A stretch of 64,000 nt of DNA, from assembly GCA_040757295.1 (NCBI GenBank), contig JBFLXH010000009.1, forward strand, positions 17,651 through 81,650, given 5' to 3'. The notes beneath the pieces were generated by a model that was given only the letters and a program-made list of their open reading frames with translations, did no database searches and was not told the DNA's origin. Positions 27,390-36,236 of the stretch are shown here, one piece after another. The DNA is from JAGXSE01 sp040757295. Its GTDB lineage: Bacteria > Bacillota > PH28-bin88. The first letter of the stretch is position 1. Every line of letters starts with the position of its first letter. Both the position numbers and the translations under genes were made by a program.

Positions 27390-28229
27390 TTGAAGTTCAG
27401 TAAAATGCATGGCCTGGGTAATGATTTCGTCATTGTTAACGGCCTGGTGGAAAAAAACCTGGGTAATTTGGAAGAGCTGGCCAGGCGGGTGTGCCACCGG
27501 AATTTTGGTGTCGGAGCCGACGGTTTGATCTTTGTTCTGCCCTCCGAAGAGGCAGATATCCGGATGCGGATTTTTAATTCCGATGGCAGCGAACCCGAAA
27601 TGTGCGGGAATGGGATCCGTTGCTTTGCCAAATATGTTTATCAGGAAGGCATTGTCCCCAAAGAAATAATCCGTGTTGAGACCCTTGCCGGGATTATCGT
27701 GCCCAGACTGATCATCGAAGGCGCTACAATTTCCGGAATTCAGGTGGATATGGGGCCACCGGTCCTGGAACCGGATAAGATCCCCATGCGAGGTTTCGCT
27801 TCCGGTCCTGTAGTGGACGAGCCCCTGGAAATTGACGGGCAAACCTTGTCTATTACAGCAGTTTCCATGGGCAACCCTCACTGCGTTGTTTTTGTCCCTG
27901 ATGTGGGCGCCGTTGCTTTTGACACCCTAGGGCCCAAACTGGAGACCCATCCTGCCTTCCCACGGAAGACCAACGTGGAGTTTGTCCAGGTGAGCAACCA
28001 AGAACAGGTGAAAGTCCGGGTGTGGGAAAGGGGCGCCGGCCCAACCTTAGCCTGTGGGACCGGAGCATGTGCTGTGGCAGTTGCCGGGGCGCTTTCAGGC
28101 AGAACCGGTCGCCAGGTTACAGTCGGGCTGCCGGGAGGTGACCTGCAGATTCTCTGGGATCAACAGGATAACAGGGTATACATGACGGGCCCAGCAGTAG
28201 AGGTCTTTCGGGGGGAATTCATTCTTTAG
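27390..28229 (+). CDS. dapF: Diaminopimelate epimerase
   Basis: Converts LL- to meso-diaminopimelate for lysine and peptidoglycan synthesis. 279 residues. The two catalytic cysteines are Cys72 (MCGNGIRC) and Cys222 (ACGTGACA). The start is TTG with AAGGAGG nine bases upstream; the next residues FSKMHGLGNDFV match the family N-terminus, which supports this non-ATG start. No other lysine genes are adjacent. Confidence 0.96.
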   Translation: MKFSKMHGLGNDFVIVNGLVEKNLGNLEELARRVCHRNFGVGADGLIFVLPSEEADIRMRIFNSDGSEPEMCGNGIRCFAKYVYQEGIVPKEIIRVETLAGIIVPRLIIEGATISGIQVDMGPPVLEPDKIPMRGFASGPVVDEPLEIDGQTLSITAVSMGNPHCVVFVPDVGAVAFDTLGPKLETHPAFPRKTNVEFVQVSNQEQVKVRVWERGAGPTLACGTGACAVAVAGALSGRTGRQVTVGLPGGDLQILWDQQDNRVYMTGPAVEVFRGEFIL

Positions 28230-28250
28230 GCAGATTAACCGACAGATTCC

Positions 28251-28278
28251 GGCCGAGGTGATTGAACCCACCTCGGCC
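28251..28278. terminator. Strong stem-loop downstream of dapF
   Basis: Ten-base perfect arms GGCCGAGGTG and CACCTCGGCC around an eight-base loop. The following bases are AAAAATTT rather than a T-run, so it could be a weak terminator or a transcript-stabilising hairpin before yicC. Confidence 0.5.
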
Positions 28279-28358
28279 AAAAATTTGGAATTATTTTTGT
28301 CAAAACAATGAAATTATGGTATGTATATATAAAGCGCTTAATCCGAGGGGGAAACCAG

Positions 28359-29243
28359 ATGATTTGCAGTATGACCGGATATGGCCGGGGGGAGGCTTCC
28401 AGCGAAAACCAAAGCGTGAGAGTGGAAATAAAGTCTGTTAACCATCGTTTCATTGATATATCCGTCCGCATGCCTAAAAAATATGGGGCCCTGGAGGAAC
28501 GGATAAAAAAATTCCTTAAATCCTCTGTCTCCCGGGGTTATCTGGAAGTGTACTGCAATATTGAAGACGGGGCAGCAAAAAAGCGCAGTATTAAGGTTGA
28601 CAAAGATCTTGCCGTAGCGTATCATCAATCTTTGAGGGAATTGGCTCAGATTTTGGATCTGCCGGCTGATTTTGGACTGCTGGAAATTGCTCAGTTTCCC
28701 GGGGTCATCACAAGTGAGGACCCGGAAACCGATTTGGAAGACCTCTGGATGTCGCTGGAGCAGGCATTAACCATGGCAGTGGCCGAAATGGTCCAGATGC
28801 GGTTGACTGAGGGCGCTAGCCTTGCCGCAGATTTGGTTTCCCGGGCCAATTCCATCCGCAAAATGCTCATGGTAATCAGTGAACGTAGCCCTTTGGTGGT
28901 GGAAGAATATCGGGAGAGATTGACCCAGCGAACAAAAGAATGGCGCCAGGACTCGGGCATTGAGGTTGATCCTGCAAGGTTGGCGGCCGAAGTGGCTCTT
29001 TTTGCTGATAAAAGCAGTATCTCCGAAGAACTGGTGCGGCTGGAAAGCCATTTGGTTCAATTGGAAAGAAGCCTTCAATTATCCGATCCGGTTGGACGCA
29101 AGTTGGATTTTTTGGTACAGGAAATGAATCGGGAAATAAATACCATTGGTTCCAAGGCAAGCGACCTGGTGATCAGCCAAGAGGTGGTTGCGGTCAAAAG
29201 TGAAATCGAAAAACTGCGGGAACAGGTGCAGAATATTGAATAA
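28359..29243 (+). CDS. yicC: YicC-family endoribonuclease-like protein
   Basis: 294 residues. The N-terminal SMTGYGRG block and the C-terminal GRKLDFLVQEMNREINTIGSK (in part) block are signatures of the YicC/YloC family, members of which have been shown to be endoribonucleases. I use ATG 28359 with GAGGGGG upstream; the open frame from 28308 has no ribosome site. The order yicC-remA-gmk-rpoZ-coaBC is conserved in Firmicutes. Confidence 0.93.
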   Translation: MICSMTGYGRGEASSENQSVRVEIKSVNHRFIDISVRMPKKYGALEERIKKFLKSSVSRGYLEVYCNIEDGAAKKRSIKVDKDLAVAYHQSLRELAQILDLPADFGLLEIAQFPGVITSEDPETDLEDLWMSLEQALTMAVAEMVQMRLTEGASLAADLVSRANSIRKMLMVISERSPLVVEEYRERLTQRTKEWRQDSGIEVDPARLAAEVALFADKSSISEELVRLESHLVQLERSLQLSDPVGRKLDFLVQEMNREINTIGSKASDLVISQEVVAVKSEIEKLREQVQNIE

Positions 29244-29287
29244 CAGCTGTTCCTAGGAATGCAGAATAATTAGCAGAGGTGAAATAA

Positions 29288-29563
29288 ATGGATATTAAAC
29301 TTATTAACATTGGATTTGGCAACATTGTTTCAGCAAACCGGATTATTGCCATTGTGAGTCCCGAATCGGCTCCCATTAAGCGAATCATTCAGGAAGCCCG
29401 AGATCAAGGTGTCTTGATCGATGCAACCTATGGCCGCCGGACCAGGGCCGTAATCATAACTGACAGTGGTCATGTGGTCCTGTCTGCTGTGCAGCCCGAG
29501 ACTGTTGCCCATCGCTTGAATGTTAAAGAAACCCACGCTTCCGGCCATGAAGCTGCCGACTAA
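29288..29563 (+). CDS. remA: RemA-family regulator (DUF370)
   Basis: 91 residues, full length, with the conserved MDIKLINIGFGN start and the ATYGRRTRAVIITDSGHVVLS core in two overlapping blocks. In Bacillus subtilis RemA is a DNA-binding activator of biofilm matrix and osmoprotection genes. Its position between yicC and gmk is conserved. The downstream gmk start overlaps its last codons. Confidence 0.95.
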   Translation: MDIKLINIGFGNIVSANRIIAIVSPESAPIKRIIQEARDQGVLIDATYGRRTRAVIITDSGHVVLSAVQPETVAHRLNVKETHASGHEAAD

Positions 29564-30161
29564 AGCTGAGCCGCTGATGCCAGGTTTGCTGGTGGTTGTC
29601 TCCGGTCCTTCAGGAGCTGGGAAGGGAACCTTGTGTAACGCCTTGCGGAGCGAATGGCCTCATTTAGGCTATTCGGTATCGGCAACTACCCGGCAACCCC
29701 GACCTGGTGAATCAAATGGAGTAAATTATTTTTTTTATACCCCGGCCCAGTTTACCACAATGATCGAGCAAAACCATTTTCTGGAATGGGCTTTTGTGTA
29801 CGGCAACTATTACGGTACTCCGCGGGCATTTGTTGAGGAGAAACTATCTGCCGGGGAGGATGTGCTGCTGGAAATTGATATCCAGGGCGCTTTGCAGGTT
29901 AAAAAGCAGTACGACAAAGGGGTGTTTATTTTTGTTGCGCCGCCTTCAATGGAAGAATTGCGTAGAAGGATAACCTTGCGCGGCACAGAACCACCCGATA
30001 TTATCCGCCAGCGTTTGGAAGCTACTGCAACAGAAGTTGCCTACGCACCCCAGTATGATTATGTTGTAATCAATCAGGATTTGCGGGTAGCCGTTGAAGA
30101 GATAAAAGCCATTATCATTGCTGAAAAATGCCGTCCGTTTCGGCGCCCGATTAGGCTGTAA
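29547..30161 (+). CDS. gmk: Guanylate kinase
   Basis: Phosphorylates GMP to GDP. The P-loop SGPSGAGKGT and the GMP-binding TTRQPRPGE and NYFFYTPAQF segments are present. The exact start is uncertain: in-frame ATGs at 29520, 29547 and 29577 all lack a good ribosome site, so translation is probably coupled to remA, which ends at 29563. I list 29547 (204 residues); 29577 would give 194 residues, starting just before the conserved part. Confidence 0.95.
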   Translation: MKLPTKAEPLMPGLLVVVSGPSGAGKGTLCNALRSEWPHLGYSVSATTRQPRPGESNGVNYFFYTPAQFTTMIEQNHFLEWAFVYGNYYGTPRAFVEEKLSAGEDVLLEIDIQGALQVKKQYDKGVFIFVAPPSMEELRRRITLRGTEPPDIIRQRLEATATEVAYAPQYDYVVINQDLRVAVEEIKAIIIAEKCRPFRRPIRL

Positions 30162-30187
30162 CTTATTGCTAAAGGAGGCTCGAAGCT

Positions 30188-30391
30188 GTGAATCAACCAG
30201 CCCTAGATGAATTAATGAATAAAGTTGACAGCAAATATACCCTGGTGGTTGTTGCTGCAAAAAGAGCCAGGGTTTTGACCGAAAAAGGCAATTATGCAGC
30301 AGAAAAATCCACCAAAGCTGTGACCGTTGCTCTAAACGAAATTTCTCAGCGGAAGGTAAGTTTTGAGCGGACCAAAACCGGGATTAAGTAA
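30188..30391 (+). CDS. rpoZ: RNA polymerase omega subunit
   Basis: 67 residues. The N-terminal NQPALDELMNKVDSKYTLVVVAAKRAR segment (two blocks) matches omega, which assists RNA polymerase assembly. GTG start with AAAGGAGG upstream. The usual neighbour order gmk-rpoZ-coaBC supports the call. Confidence 0.95.
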   Translation: MNQPALDELMNKVDSKYTLVVVAAKRARVLTEKGNYAAEKSTKAVTVALNEISQRKVSFERTKTGIK

Positions 30392-30433
30392 TTGGCTAAA
30401 AAGCAAAAGTAGTATAGTTGGAGGTTTCCGGTA

Positions 30434-31672
30434 TTGTTGGGCAAAAGGATATTAGTCGGCATCACAGGCGGAATTGCGGCATATAAAGCTGCAGATATTG
30501 TTAGCCGTTTAGTCAAAGAAGGCTCCATTGTTCAGCCTGTGATGACTGAATCGGCTAAACATTTTATTGCCCCGCTAACGTTATCCACCCTCGCCGGCAG
30601 GCCTGTTTTGAGTGATATGTTTGCTGAAAGAATTCCCGGGGTCCAGCATATTGACCTCGCCCAAAACACAGACCTCTGCCTGATCGCCCCAGCTACTGCC
30701 AACATTATCGCAAAGATGGCTTTGGGTATCGCCGATGACCTCTTGAGTACAGTTCTGCTGGCTGTGTCCTCCCCTGTGGTGGTTGCGCCAGCAATGAATG
30801 TAAACATGTACCAGCATCCGGCAGTGCAAGAGAACCTTGGGGTCCTGATTAAGCGGGGTGTAAAGGTAGTTGAACCTGATTCAGGTAGACTGGCCTGCGG
30901 TATTGAAGGAAAAGGCCGCTTGGCTGACACTGAACGAATTATCCGGGAAGTAAAGTCCCTTTTGTTCCCTGTTATGGATTTGCAGGAAAAGACAGTCTTG
31001 GTTACTGCCGGGGGAACCAGAGAAGCTATCGACCCTGTGCGTTATATCGGTAATCGAAGTTCCGGCAAAATGGGACATGCCATTGCCATTGCTGCCATGA
31101 ACAGAGGCGCCCGGGTGATCTTGGTTAACGGTTGTACCAGTCAACCTCCTCCAAACGGAGTAGAAGTTATCCAGGTGGAAAGTGCCCAGGACATGTATGA
31201 AGCCGTTCTCAAGGTTTTCGATGAAGCTGACATAGTTATTAAAGCTGCTGCCGTCGCTGATTACCGCATCAGTAATCCTGCTGACCATAAAATAAAGAAA
31301 TCTGGGGATAACCTGGTTTTGGAACTGGAACCCACCATTGATATCCTTGGATCCATAGGGAAGCTGAAGAAGCCCCATCAAATAATAATTGGTTTTGCTG
31401 CGGAAACTGATGACCTTTTACATAACGCACTGCATAAGCTGCGGAAGAAGAACCTTGATTTGATTGTCGCGAATGATGTTACCCAGCTTGGGGCAGGATT
31501 CGAAACAGATACCAACATCGCAATCCTCTTAACTAAAGACGGAGCGAAAATCTCATTGCCGATGATGACAAAACTCCAGTTAGCTCATAAAATTCTAGAT
31601 CAGGTTCTGGATTATGATGCTGGAGCAACAAATCCTATTGATAGAATTAGGGAAGAGGAGGAGACGCAATGA
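30434..31672 (+). CDS. coaBC: Bifunctional phosphopantothenoylcysteine decarboxylase/synthase
   Basis: 412 residues; both halves of a coenzyme A synthesis enzyme. The CoaC flavoprotein domain begins ILVGITGGIAAYKAADI and includes the PAMNVNMY substrate loop. The CoaB domain starts near residue 185 with VLVTAGGTREAIDPVRYIGN (in part), and RSSGKMG follows. TTG start with GGAGG about nine bases upstream. The last codons overlap the metK start by four bases. Confidence 0.96.
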   Translation: MLGKRILVGITGGIAAYKAADIVSRLVKEGSIVQPVMTESAKHFIAPLTLSTLAGRPVLSDMFAERIPGVQHIDLAQNTDLCLIAPATANIIAKMALGIADDLLSTVLLAVSSPVVVAPAMNVNMYQHPAVQENLGVLIKRGVKVVEPDSGRLACGIEGKGRLADTERIIREVKSLLFPVMDLQEKTVLVTAGGTREAIDPVRYIGNRSSGKMGHAIAIAAMNRGARVILVNGCTSQPPPNGVEVIQVESAQDMYEAVLKVFDEADIVIKAAAVADYRISNPADHKIKKSGDNLVLELEPTIDILGSIGKLKKPHQIIIGFAAETDDLLHNALHKLRKKNLDLIVANDVTQLGAGFETDTNIAILLTKDGAKISLPMMTKLQLAHKILDQVLDYDAGATNPIDRIREEEETQ

Positions 31673-32859
31673 CCAGAAGGCTGTTTACATCTGAGTCAGT
31701 TACTGAAGGGCATCCGGATAAGATAGCAGACCAGATATCTGATGGAGTGCTGGATGCCATATTAGCCAAGGATCCGATGGCTCGGGTGGCTTGCGAAACG
31801 TCGGTTACAACAGGTTTAGTGTTGGTAGCCGGGGAGATTACGACTGACTGTTATGTGGATATTCCCAAAGTGGTTCGGGAAACCATTAGGAATATTGGCT
31901 ATACCAGGGCGAAGTTTGGTTTTGATGCTGATACTTGTGCAGTGCTTACCTCCATTGATGAACAGTCTCCTGACATCGCTATGGGGGTTAATTTGGCCCT
32001 AGAGGCCAGAATGGGAGAAATGACTGATGCCCAAATTGAGGCTATCGGCGCTGGTGACCAGGGGATGATGTTCGGCTTTGCCACCAACGAAACAAAGGAG
32101 TACATGCCATTACCCATTTCCCTTGCCCACGCCTTGACCCGCAGGCTGGCGGAATGCCGGAGGACTCGCTTGCTGCCTTACTTGCGCCCCGATGGTAAAT
32201 CCCAGGTCACAGTTGAATATGAAAATGACCGCCCCATTCGGGTGGATACGGTTGTAATTGCTACCCAACACCGGCCGGATGTGGATATGGATACACTAAA
32301 GAATGATATTCTGGAGAAAGTTGTCAAACCTGTTATTCCAGCTGAACTACTTGATGACAAGACCCGGTATTTTATTAACCCCACCGGACGGTTTGTAATC
32401 GGCGGACCGCAGGGAGATGCCGGTCTGACAGGGCGTAAAATAATCGTTGATACCTATGGAGGTATGGCCAGGCATGGTGGTGGGGCTTTTTCCGGAAAAG
32501 ATCCTACTAAGGTAGACCGCTCCGGAGCCTATGCCGCTCGCTATGTGGCCAAAAACCTGGTGGCAGCAGGGTTGGCTGACCGCTGTGAGGTTCAACTGGC
32601 TTATGCCATCGGAGTTGCCCGCCCGGTATCCATAATGGTCGAGACCTTTAGTACCGGCAAGGTAAGCGAAACGGAATTAATCAAACTAATTCAGTCCCAT
32701 TTCGATTTGCGGCCAGCTGGGATTATTAAGGAACTCAACCTTAGGCGGCCAATTTACCAGCAGATAGCTGCTTATGGCCATTTCGGCCGCCCGGACCTTG
32801 ACCTGCCCTGGGAAAAAACGGACAAAGCCTCTGTCCTGCGCCAGCAGGCCGGAATATAA
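31669..32859 (+). CDS. metK: S-adenosylmethionine synthetase
   Basis: 396 residues. ATP site GHPDKIADQISD, the GAGDQGMMFG loop and the late GGGAFSGKDPTKVDRS metal/phosphate loop are intact. The ATG overlaps coaBC (ATGA) and has GAGGAGGAG upstream, so the two are coupled. No SAM riboswitch precedes it because it starts inside the preceding gene. A terminator follows. Confidence 0.97.
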   Translation: MTRRLFTSESVTEGHPDKIADQISDGVLDAILAKDPMARVACETSVTTGLVLVAGEITTDCYVDIPKVVRETIRNIGYTRAKFGFDADTCAVLTSIDEQSPDIAMGVNLALEARMGEMTDAQIEAIGAGDQGMMFGFATNETKEYMPLPISLAHALTRRLAECRRTRLLPYLRPDGKSQVTVEYENDRPIRVDTVVIATQHRPDVDMDTLKNDILEKVVKPVIPAELLDDKTRYFINPTGRFVIGGPQGDAGLTGRKIIVDTYGGMARHGGGAFSGKDPTKVDRSGAYAARYVAKNLVAAGLADRCEVQLAYAIGVARPVSIMVETFSTGKVSETELIKLIQSHFDLRPAGIIKELNLRRPIYQQIAAYGHFGRPDLDLPWEKTDKASVLRQQAGI

Positions 32860-32912
32860 TGCAACAAAAAGAAGCAAACACACAGTGGGTGGGATGAAGT
32901 GGCTGCCTCTTG

Positions 32913-32939
32913 CTGCAGGTTCGCCTGCAGTTTTTTTTA
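32913..32939 (+). terminator. Rho-independent terminator after metK
   Basis: Arms CTGCAGG and CCTGCAG around a four-base loop, followed by eight T residues. Confidence 0.9.
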
Positions 32940-33065
32940 CCCTGCGGTGTGCGCGTGCCAGAGAAAAATGTACGCGCGGGATGAACATATTGCAGGAAGA
33001 TGGCTTTTGCTGCCGAATAGATGATTTTAATTCTTTAACTACCTAAAGCGGAGAGGGGAACTATA

Positions 33066-34247
33066 TTGAAAACAGCTCAAAGACTTAATTTGCTGCAAAC
33101 CGAAAATGCTTTCGAAGTACTGGCTGAAGTAAGAAAACTCGCGGCTGCCGGACGGGACATTGTTAGTTTTGCTATCGGAGAGCCGGATTTCGATACGCCA
33201 GAAAACATCAAGCAAGCGGGAATCAAGGCTATTGAAGAAAATCAGACCCATTACAGCCCTGCAGGGGGATTGTCTGAGTTGAGGGAAGCCATAGCTGCCT
33301 ATTACAGCCGGACCCGGGGAATAAATGTATCTCCAGGTCATGTTGTGGTTACCCCCGGCGCGAAGCCCATTATTCTATATTCCTTGCTGGCCTGTGTAGA
33401 CCCAGGGGATGAAGTAATTTACCCCAATCCGGGGTTTCCCATTTATCAGTCCCTGATCGGGTTCCTGGGAGCCAAGGCTGTTCCAGTGCCTGTCAGAGAG
33501 ATTGCCGGGCAGTTTACCATTGATCCGGAAGAACTGAAATCTTTAGTAACCGACAAGACCAAAATGATTATCATTAATTCACCCCATAACCCTACCGGAG
33601 GGGTGCTGCAGCTTGAAGTGCTTGCGGCTGTTGCAAAAATTGCTATGGAAAAAAACCTGTGGGTCCTGTCAGATGAGATTTACTCAAGGATTATCTACCA
33701 GAACAGATTTCACAGCATTGCCAGTTTGCCCGGCATGCAGGAAAGAACCATTATTCTGGACGGTTTTTCCAAAACCTATGCCATGACCGGGTGGCGGATC
33801 GGCTTTGGCGTAATGAACGACGAGTTGGCCCACTGGGTGACCCGCATCCAGATCAATAACGAGTCCTGTGTAGCTACCTTTACTCAGTATGCCGCCAGGG
33901 AAGCGATTACCGGACCCCAGGTCGGAAGTGAAGAGATCATCCGCGAGTTTGCTGTTCGGAAGGATTTGATTGTAAGGGAGCTGTCCCAAATTCCCGGCTT
34001 GAAATGCCCTATTCCCCAGGGAGCGTTTTATGTCTATCCCAATGTAACTGAGGTGTGTCAGCGCATGGGACTGAAAGACTCCAAGGAACTGCAGCAGACC
34101 CTCTTAAACGACGGAAATGTGGCGGTTCTGCCTGGTAGTGCCTTCGGGCCCAAAAATGATGACCAAGAATATATCCGTCTTTCCTTCGCTACTTCCCAAG
34201 ACAATATTATGGAGGGAATTCGCCGCATGAAACAGATAATGTGTTAA
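33066..34247 (+). CDS. Class I PLP-dependent aminotransferase (aspartate aminotransferase-like)
   Basis: 393 residues, fold-type I. The PLP-binding lysine lies in DGFSKTYAMTGWRIGF, and NSPHNPTGG and LSDEIYSRI are the other cofactor-contact blocks. The C-terminal arginine that binds the alpha-carboxylate lies in YIRLSFA. The amino-acid specificity is not readable. TTG start with GAGGGG upstream. It has its own promoter region after the metK terminator and is closed by two terminators, so it is not obviously in the following TAXI operon. Confidence 0.92.
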   Translation: MKTAQRLNLLQTENAFEVLAEVRKLAAAGRDIVSFAIGEPDFDTPENIKQAGIKAIEENQTHYSPAGGLSELREAIAAYYSRTRGINVSPGHVVVTPGAKPIILYSLLACVDPGDEVIYPNPGFPIYQSLIGFLGAKAVPVPVREIAGQFTIDPEELKSLVTDKTKMIIINSPHNPTGGVLQLEVLAAVAKIAMEKNLWVLSDEIYSRIIYQNRFHSIASLPGMQERTIILDGFSKTYAMTGWRIGFGVMNDELAHWVTRIQINNESCVATFTQYAAREAITGPQVGSEEIIREFAVRKDLIVRELSQIPGLKCPIPQGAFYVYPNVTEVCQRMGLKDSKELQQTLLNDGNVAVLPGSAFGPKNDDQEYIRLSFATSQDNIMEGIRRMKQIMC

Positions 34248-34322
34248 CAGTTGGGGGTTTTCTGCCACATTAACATAACAGGAATCATTTGTTCATGCAG
34301 TTTTTTCTCCTGCACTAACTCA

Positions 34323-34352
34323 CCCAAGGATTACCTCCTTGGGTTTATTTTT
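34323..34352 (+). terminator. Terminator 1 after the aminotransferase gene
   Basis: Arms CCCAAGGA and TCCTTGGG with a five-base loop, followed by TTTATTTTTTT. Confidence 0.85.
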
Positions 34353-34393
34353 TTATCCCCTTATCAAGTATCATTAGAAAAAACTAAGTCCAT

Positions 34394-34421
34394 ATCCAAG
34401 GAATAACCCCTTGGATTTTTC
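34394..34421 (+). terminator. Terminator 2 after the aminotransferase gene
   Basis: Arms ATCCAAGG and CCTTGGAT with a seven-base loop, followed by TTTTTC. Its core resembles terminator 1, so one may be a duplicate of the other. Confidence 0.75.
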
Positions 34422-34665
34422 TTGCCAACAAATTGAAAATAAAGAGCAGGATATTTTAAATCTGTGTGGAATATTACTCGTGCAGGAAATGCTGCGTTCC
34501 TTTGTTGTTTTGGCAGAAAAAATGTCGCAATCGTCCTAATCCTGTTCTAACAAGCTATAAAGAATATTAAAGAATTCATTAAGGAGGTGAGGAAGTAGCA
34601 GGAGCCGTTTGATTTTCAGCTGCATGCATCGTAAGAAGGGATTATTTTATCGGGAGGTTGAAAAG

Positions 34666-35673
34666 ATGAGAAGAAGACATTTGGTTTGGATGGTAATTGG
34701 GCTTTTAATTTTAAGCGTGGCTCTCGCTGGCTGCGGCGGCAGCAAGCAGCAGGCATCCGATCAAAAACCCGCTCCCGTCAAAAAACTGGAGCTCTTAATG
34801 GCCACCGGCGGGACTGCCGGAACCTACTATCCCCTGGGAGGCGCAATTGCCCAGGTTTGGAACTCCAGCTACGACAAGGTTAATGTGACTGTCCAGTCCA
34901 GCGGAGCTTCCGCGGAAAACGTTCGCCTTTTGGACAGCAAAAATGCCGACTTGGCTCTGGCTATGAATAACATTGCCGAAGATGCTTATAAAGGTGTTGG
35001 TTCCTTTAAGGAAGGCGCCAAGAGAAACTTCCTGGCCATTGGCGTGATTTACCCCGAGGTCATGCAGGGATTTGTCAATGCTGACAGCAACATCCAAACC
35101 ATTGCCGATTTGAAAGGCAAGAAAGTTGCTGTTGGCCCGACCGGTAGCGGTACCGCCATCACTACCCAAGCAATTGTAAATGCCTATGGCCTGGATTTTG
35201 TCGACAGAAAAGACTTTGAACCGGTTTATGCCACCTTTGCTGATGCCGTCAACATGTTCAAGGATAACCAGATTGACGCCGCCTGGAATGCCCTGGCTGC
35301 TCCGGCTTCCGCCATTGTTGACGTAACTACCACCAAGAACATCCGCTTCCTGGAAATCACTGGCGAACAACTGGCAAAACTGCAAAAGCAGTTCCCGCTG
35401 GTAGCTCCTTATGTTATTCCCGCCGGTACCTATAAGGGAGTAGATAAGGATGTTCACACCGTTGCCCTGCAGGCTGCCTTGTATGTCCGCGCAGACATGG
35501 ACGAAGAAACCGTCTACAACCTGACCAAGATCCTGTACGAAAAAGGTGACGATATTACCAAAGGCCATGCCATGGGTAAACACATCCAACTAAAAACTGC
35601 TCTTGACGGGATCACCACTCCCTTGCACCCGGGAGCTGCCAAGTACTTTAAAGAAAAGGGTCTCCTAAAGTAA
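34666..35673 (+). CDS. TAXI-family TRAP transporter solute-binding lipoprotein (cluster 1)
   Basis: 335 residues. A lipoprotein signal ends with the lipobox LAGC (Cys23). The mature part begins with the TAXI-type ATGGTAGTYYPLGGAI block and ends in the typical HPGAAKYFKEKG. Such proteins deliver an organic acid, often a dicarboxylate or amino acid, to a fused TRAP permease. ATG 34666 has GGGAGG upstream. A 10-pair hairpin follows before the next genes, which may raise expression of this gene over the permease. Confidence 0.95.
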   Translation: MRRRHLVWMVIGLLILSVALAGCGGSKQQASDQKPAPVKKLELLMATGGTAGTYYPLGGAIAQVWNSSYDKVNVTVQSSGASAENVRLLDSKNADLALAMNNIAEDAYKGVGSFKEGAKRNFLAIGVIYPEVMQGFVNADSNIQTIADLKGKKVAVGPTGSGTAITTQAIVNAYGLDFVDRKDFEPVYATFADAVNMFKDNQIDAAWNALAAPASAIVDVTTTKNIRFLEITGEQLAKLQKQFPLVAPYVIPAGTYKGVDKDVHTVALQAALYVRADMDEETVYNLTKILYEKGDDITKGHAMGKHIQLKTALDGITTPLHPGAAKYFKEKGLLK

Positions 35674-35684
35674 AAAGGGGGATT

Positions 35685-35713
35685 AAGGCCGGGTCTTAAT
35701 AACCCGGCCTTAT
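35685..35713 (+). terminator. Intercistronic stem-loop between binding protein and DUF1850 gene
   Basis: Ten-base perfect arms AAGGCCGGGT and ACCCGGCCTT, loop of seven. The T-tract is poor (TATTC), so partial termination or mRNA stabilisation is more likely than full termination. Confidence 0.7.
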
Positions 35714-35720
35714 TCAAATT

Positions 35721-36236
35721 ATGAAAACAACACGGTGGCTAGCCGTATTGATAGCGCTTTTCATGGCAGGCTCTTTCCCCTTGACTGTGCTGGAGGTGGC
35801 TAGAGGGCGCACCGGGGAAGTGCTGTACCGTTACCCTGTGCGTAGGGGAGAGGAATTCAAGCTTATTTTCACCCATTCCGTCACCCTGAGGCAGATTGAA
35901 GAAATCTACCGGGTTACCGCTGACAGGCAGATCGCCATCAAAGAAATGGTTTTTGACGAACCCGGCCCCAATCTGCCCGCATCCCCTGAAGGAAATACCA
36001 AGTGGATTTTTGAAAAAGACCACTGGCGGGTAGTGGACTATGATACGGTTTTACCGGAGATCCCCCTGTTGGTAGCCCAGCAGGTCGCTGATCACCGGCT
36101 GAAAATCGGTGGCAAAATTGTCTCTCTGGTCCAGTTGGCCGGTCCGGGCCAGGATATAAAAATAAGGGCAGCCCGTGTGTCAATCGCGGAGTTTGCATGG
36201 AAAGGGGGTTTCGCATGGCTAAACCCGAAGAAGTAA
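35721..36236 (+). CDS. DUF1850 domain protein of the TAXI operon
   Basis: 171 residues with an N-terminal hydrophobic segment (signal or anchor) and a small beta-rich domain containing the family's FTHSVTLRQIEEIYRV block. DUF1850 genes commonly sit beside TAXI-type TRAP permeases; their function is not established. No ribosome site is visible before ATG 35721, which lies just after the preceding hairpin. The 3' end overlaps the permease gene by 22 bases. Confidence 0.85.
   Translation: MKTTRWLAVLIALFMAGSFPLTVLEVARGRTGEVLYRYPVRRGEEFKLIFTHSVTLRQIEEIYRVTADRQIAIKEMVFDEPGPNLPASPEGNTKWIFEKDHWRVVDYDTVLPEIPLLVAQQVADHRLKIGGKIVSLVQLAGPGQDIKIRAARVSIAEFAWKGGFAWLNPKK

Larger units (their letters stand above)
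34248..34665 (+). other. Intergenic region with two related terminators ahead of TAXI cluster 1
   Basis: No gene seen. It holds two terminator hairpins (separate entries) and about 240 bases of AT-rich leader before the TAXI binding-protein gene. An open frame beginning at 34609 is a leader-side extension of the binding protein, without support. Confidence 0.6.

Noticed and set aside
31600..31668. SAM riboswitch ahead of metK
   Set aside because: metK starts inside coaBC, leaving no leader in which such an element could fold.
34490..34560. Possible sigma-54 promoter (TGGCA...GC) upstream of TAXI cluster 1
   Set aside because: The spacing between the GG and GC elements is 13 rather than 10 bases.
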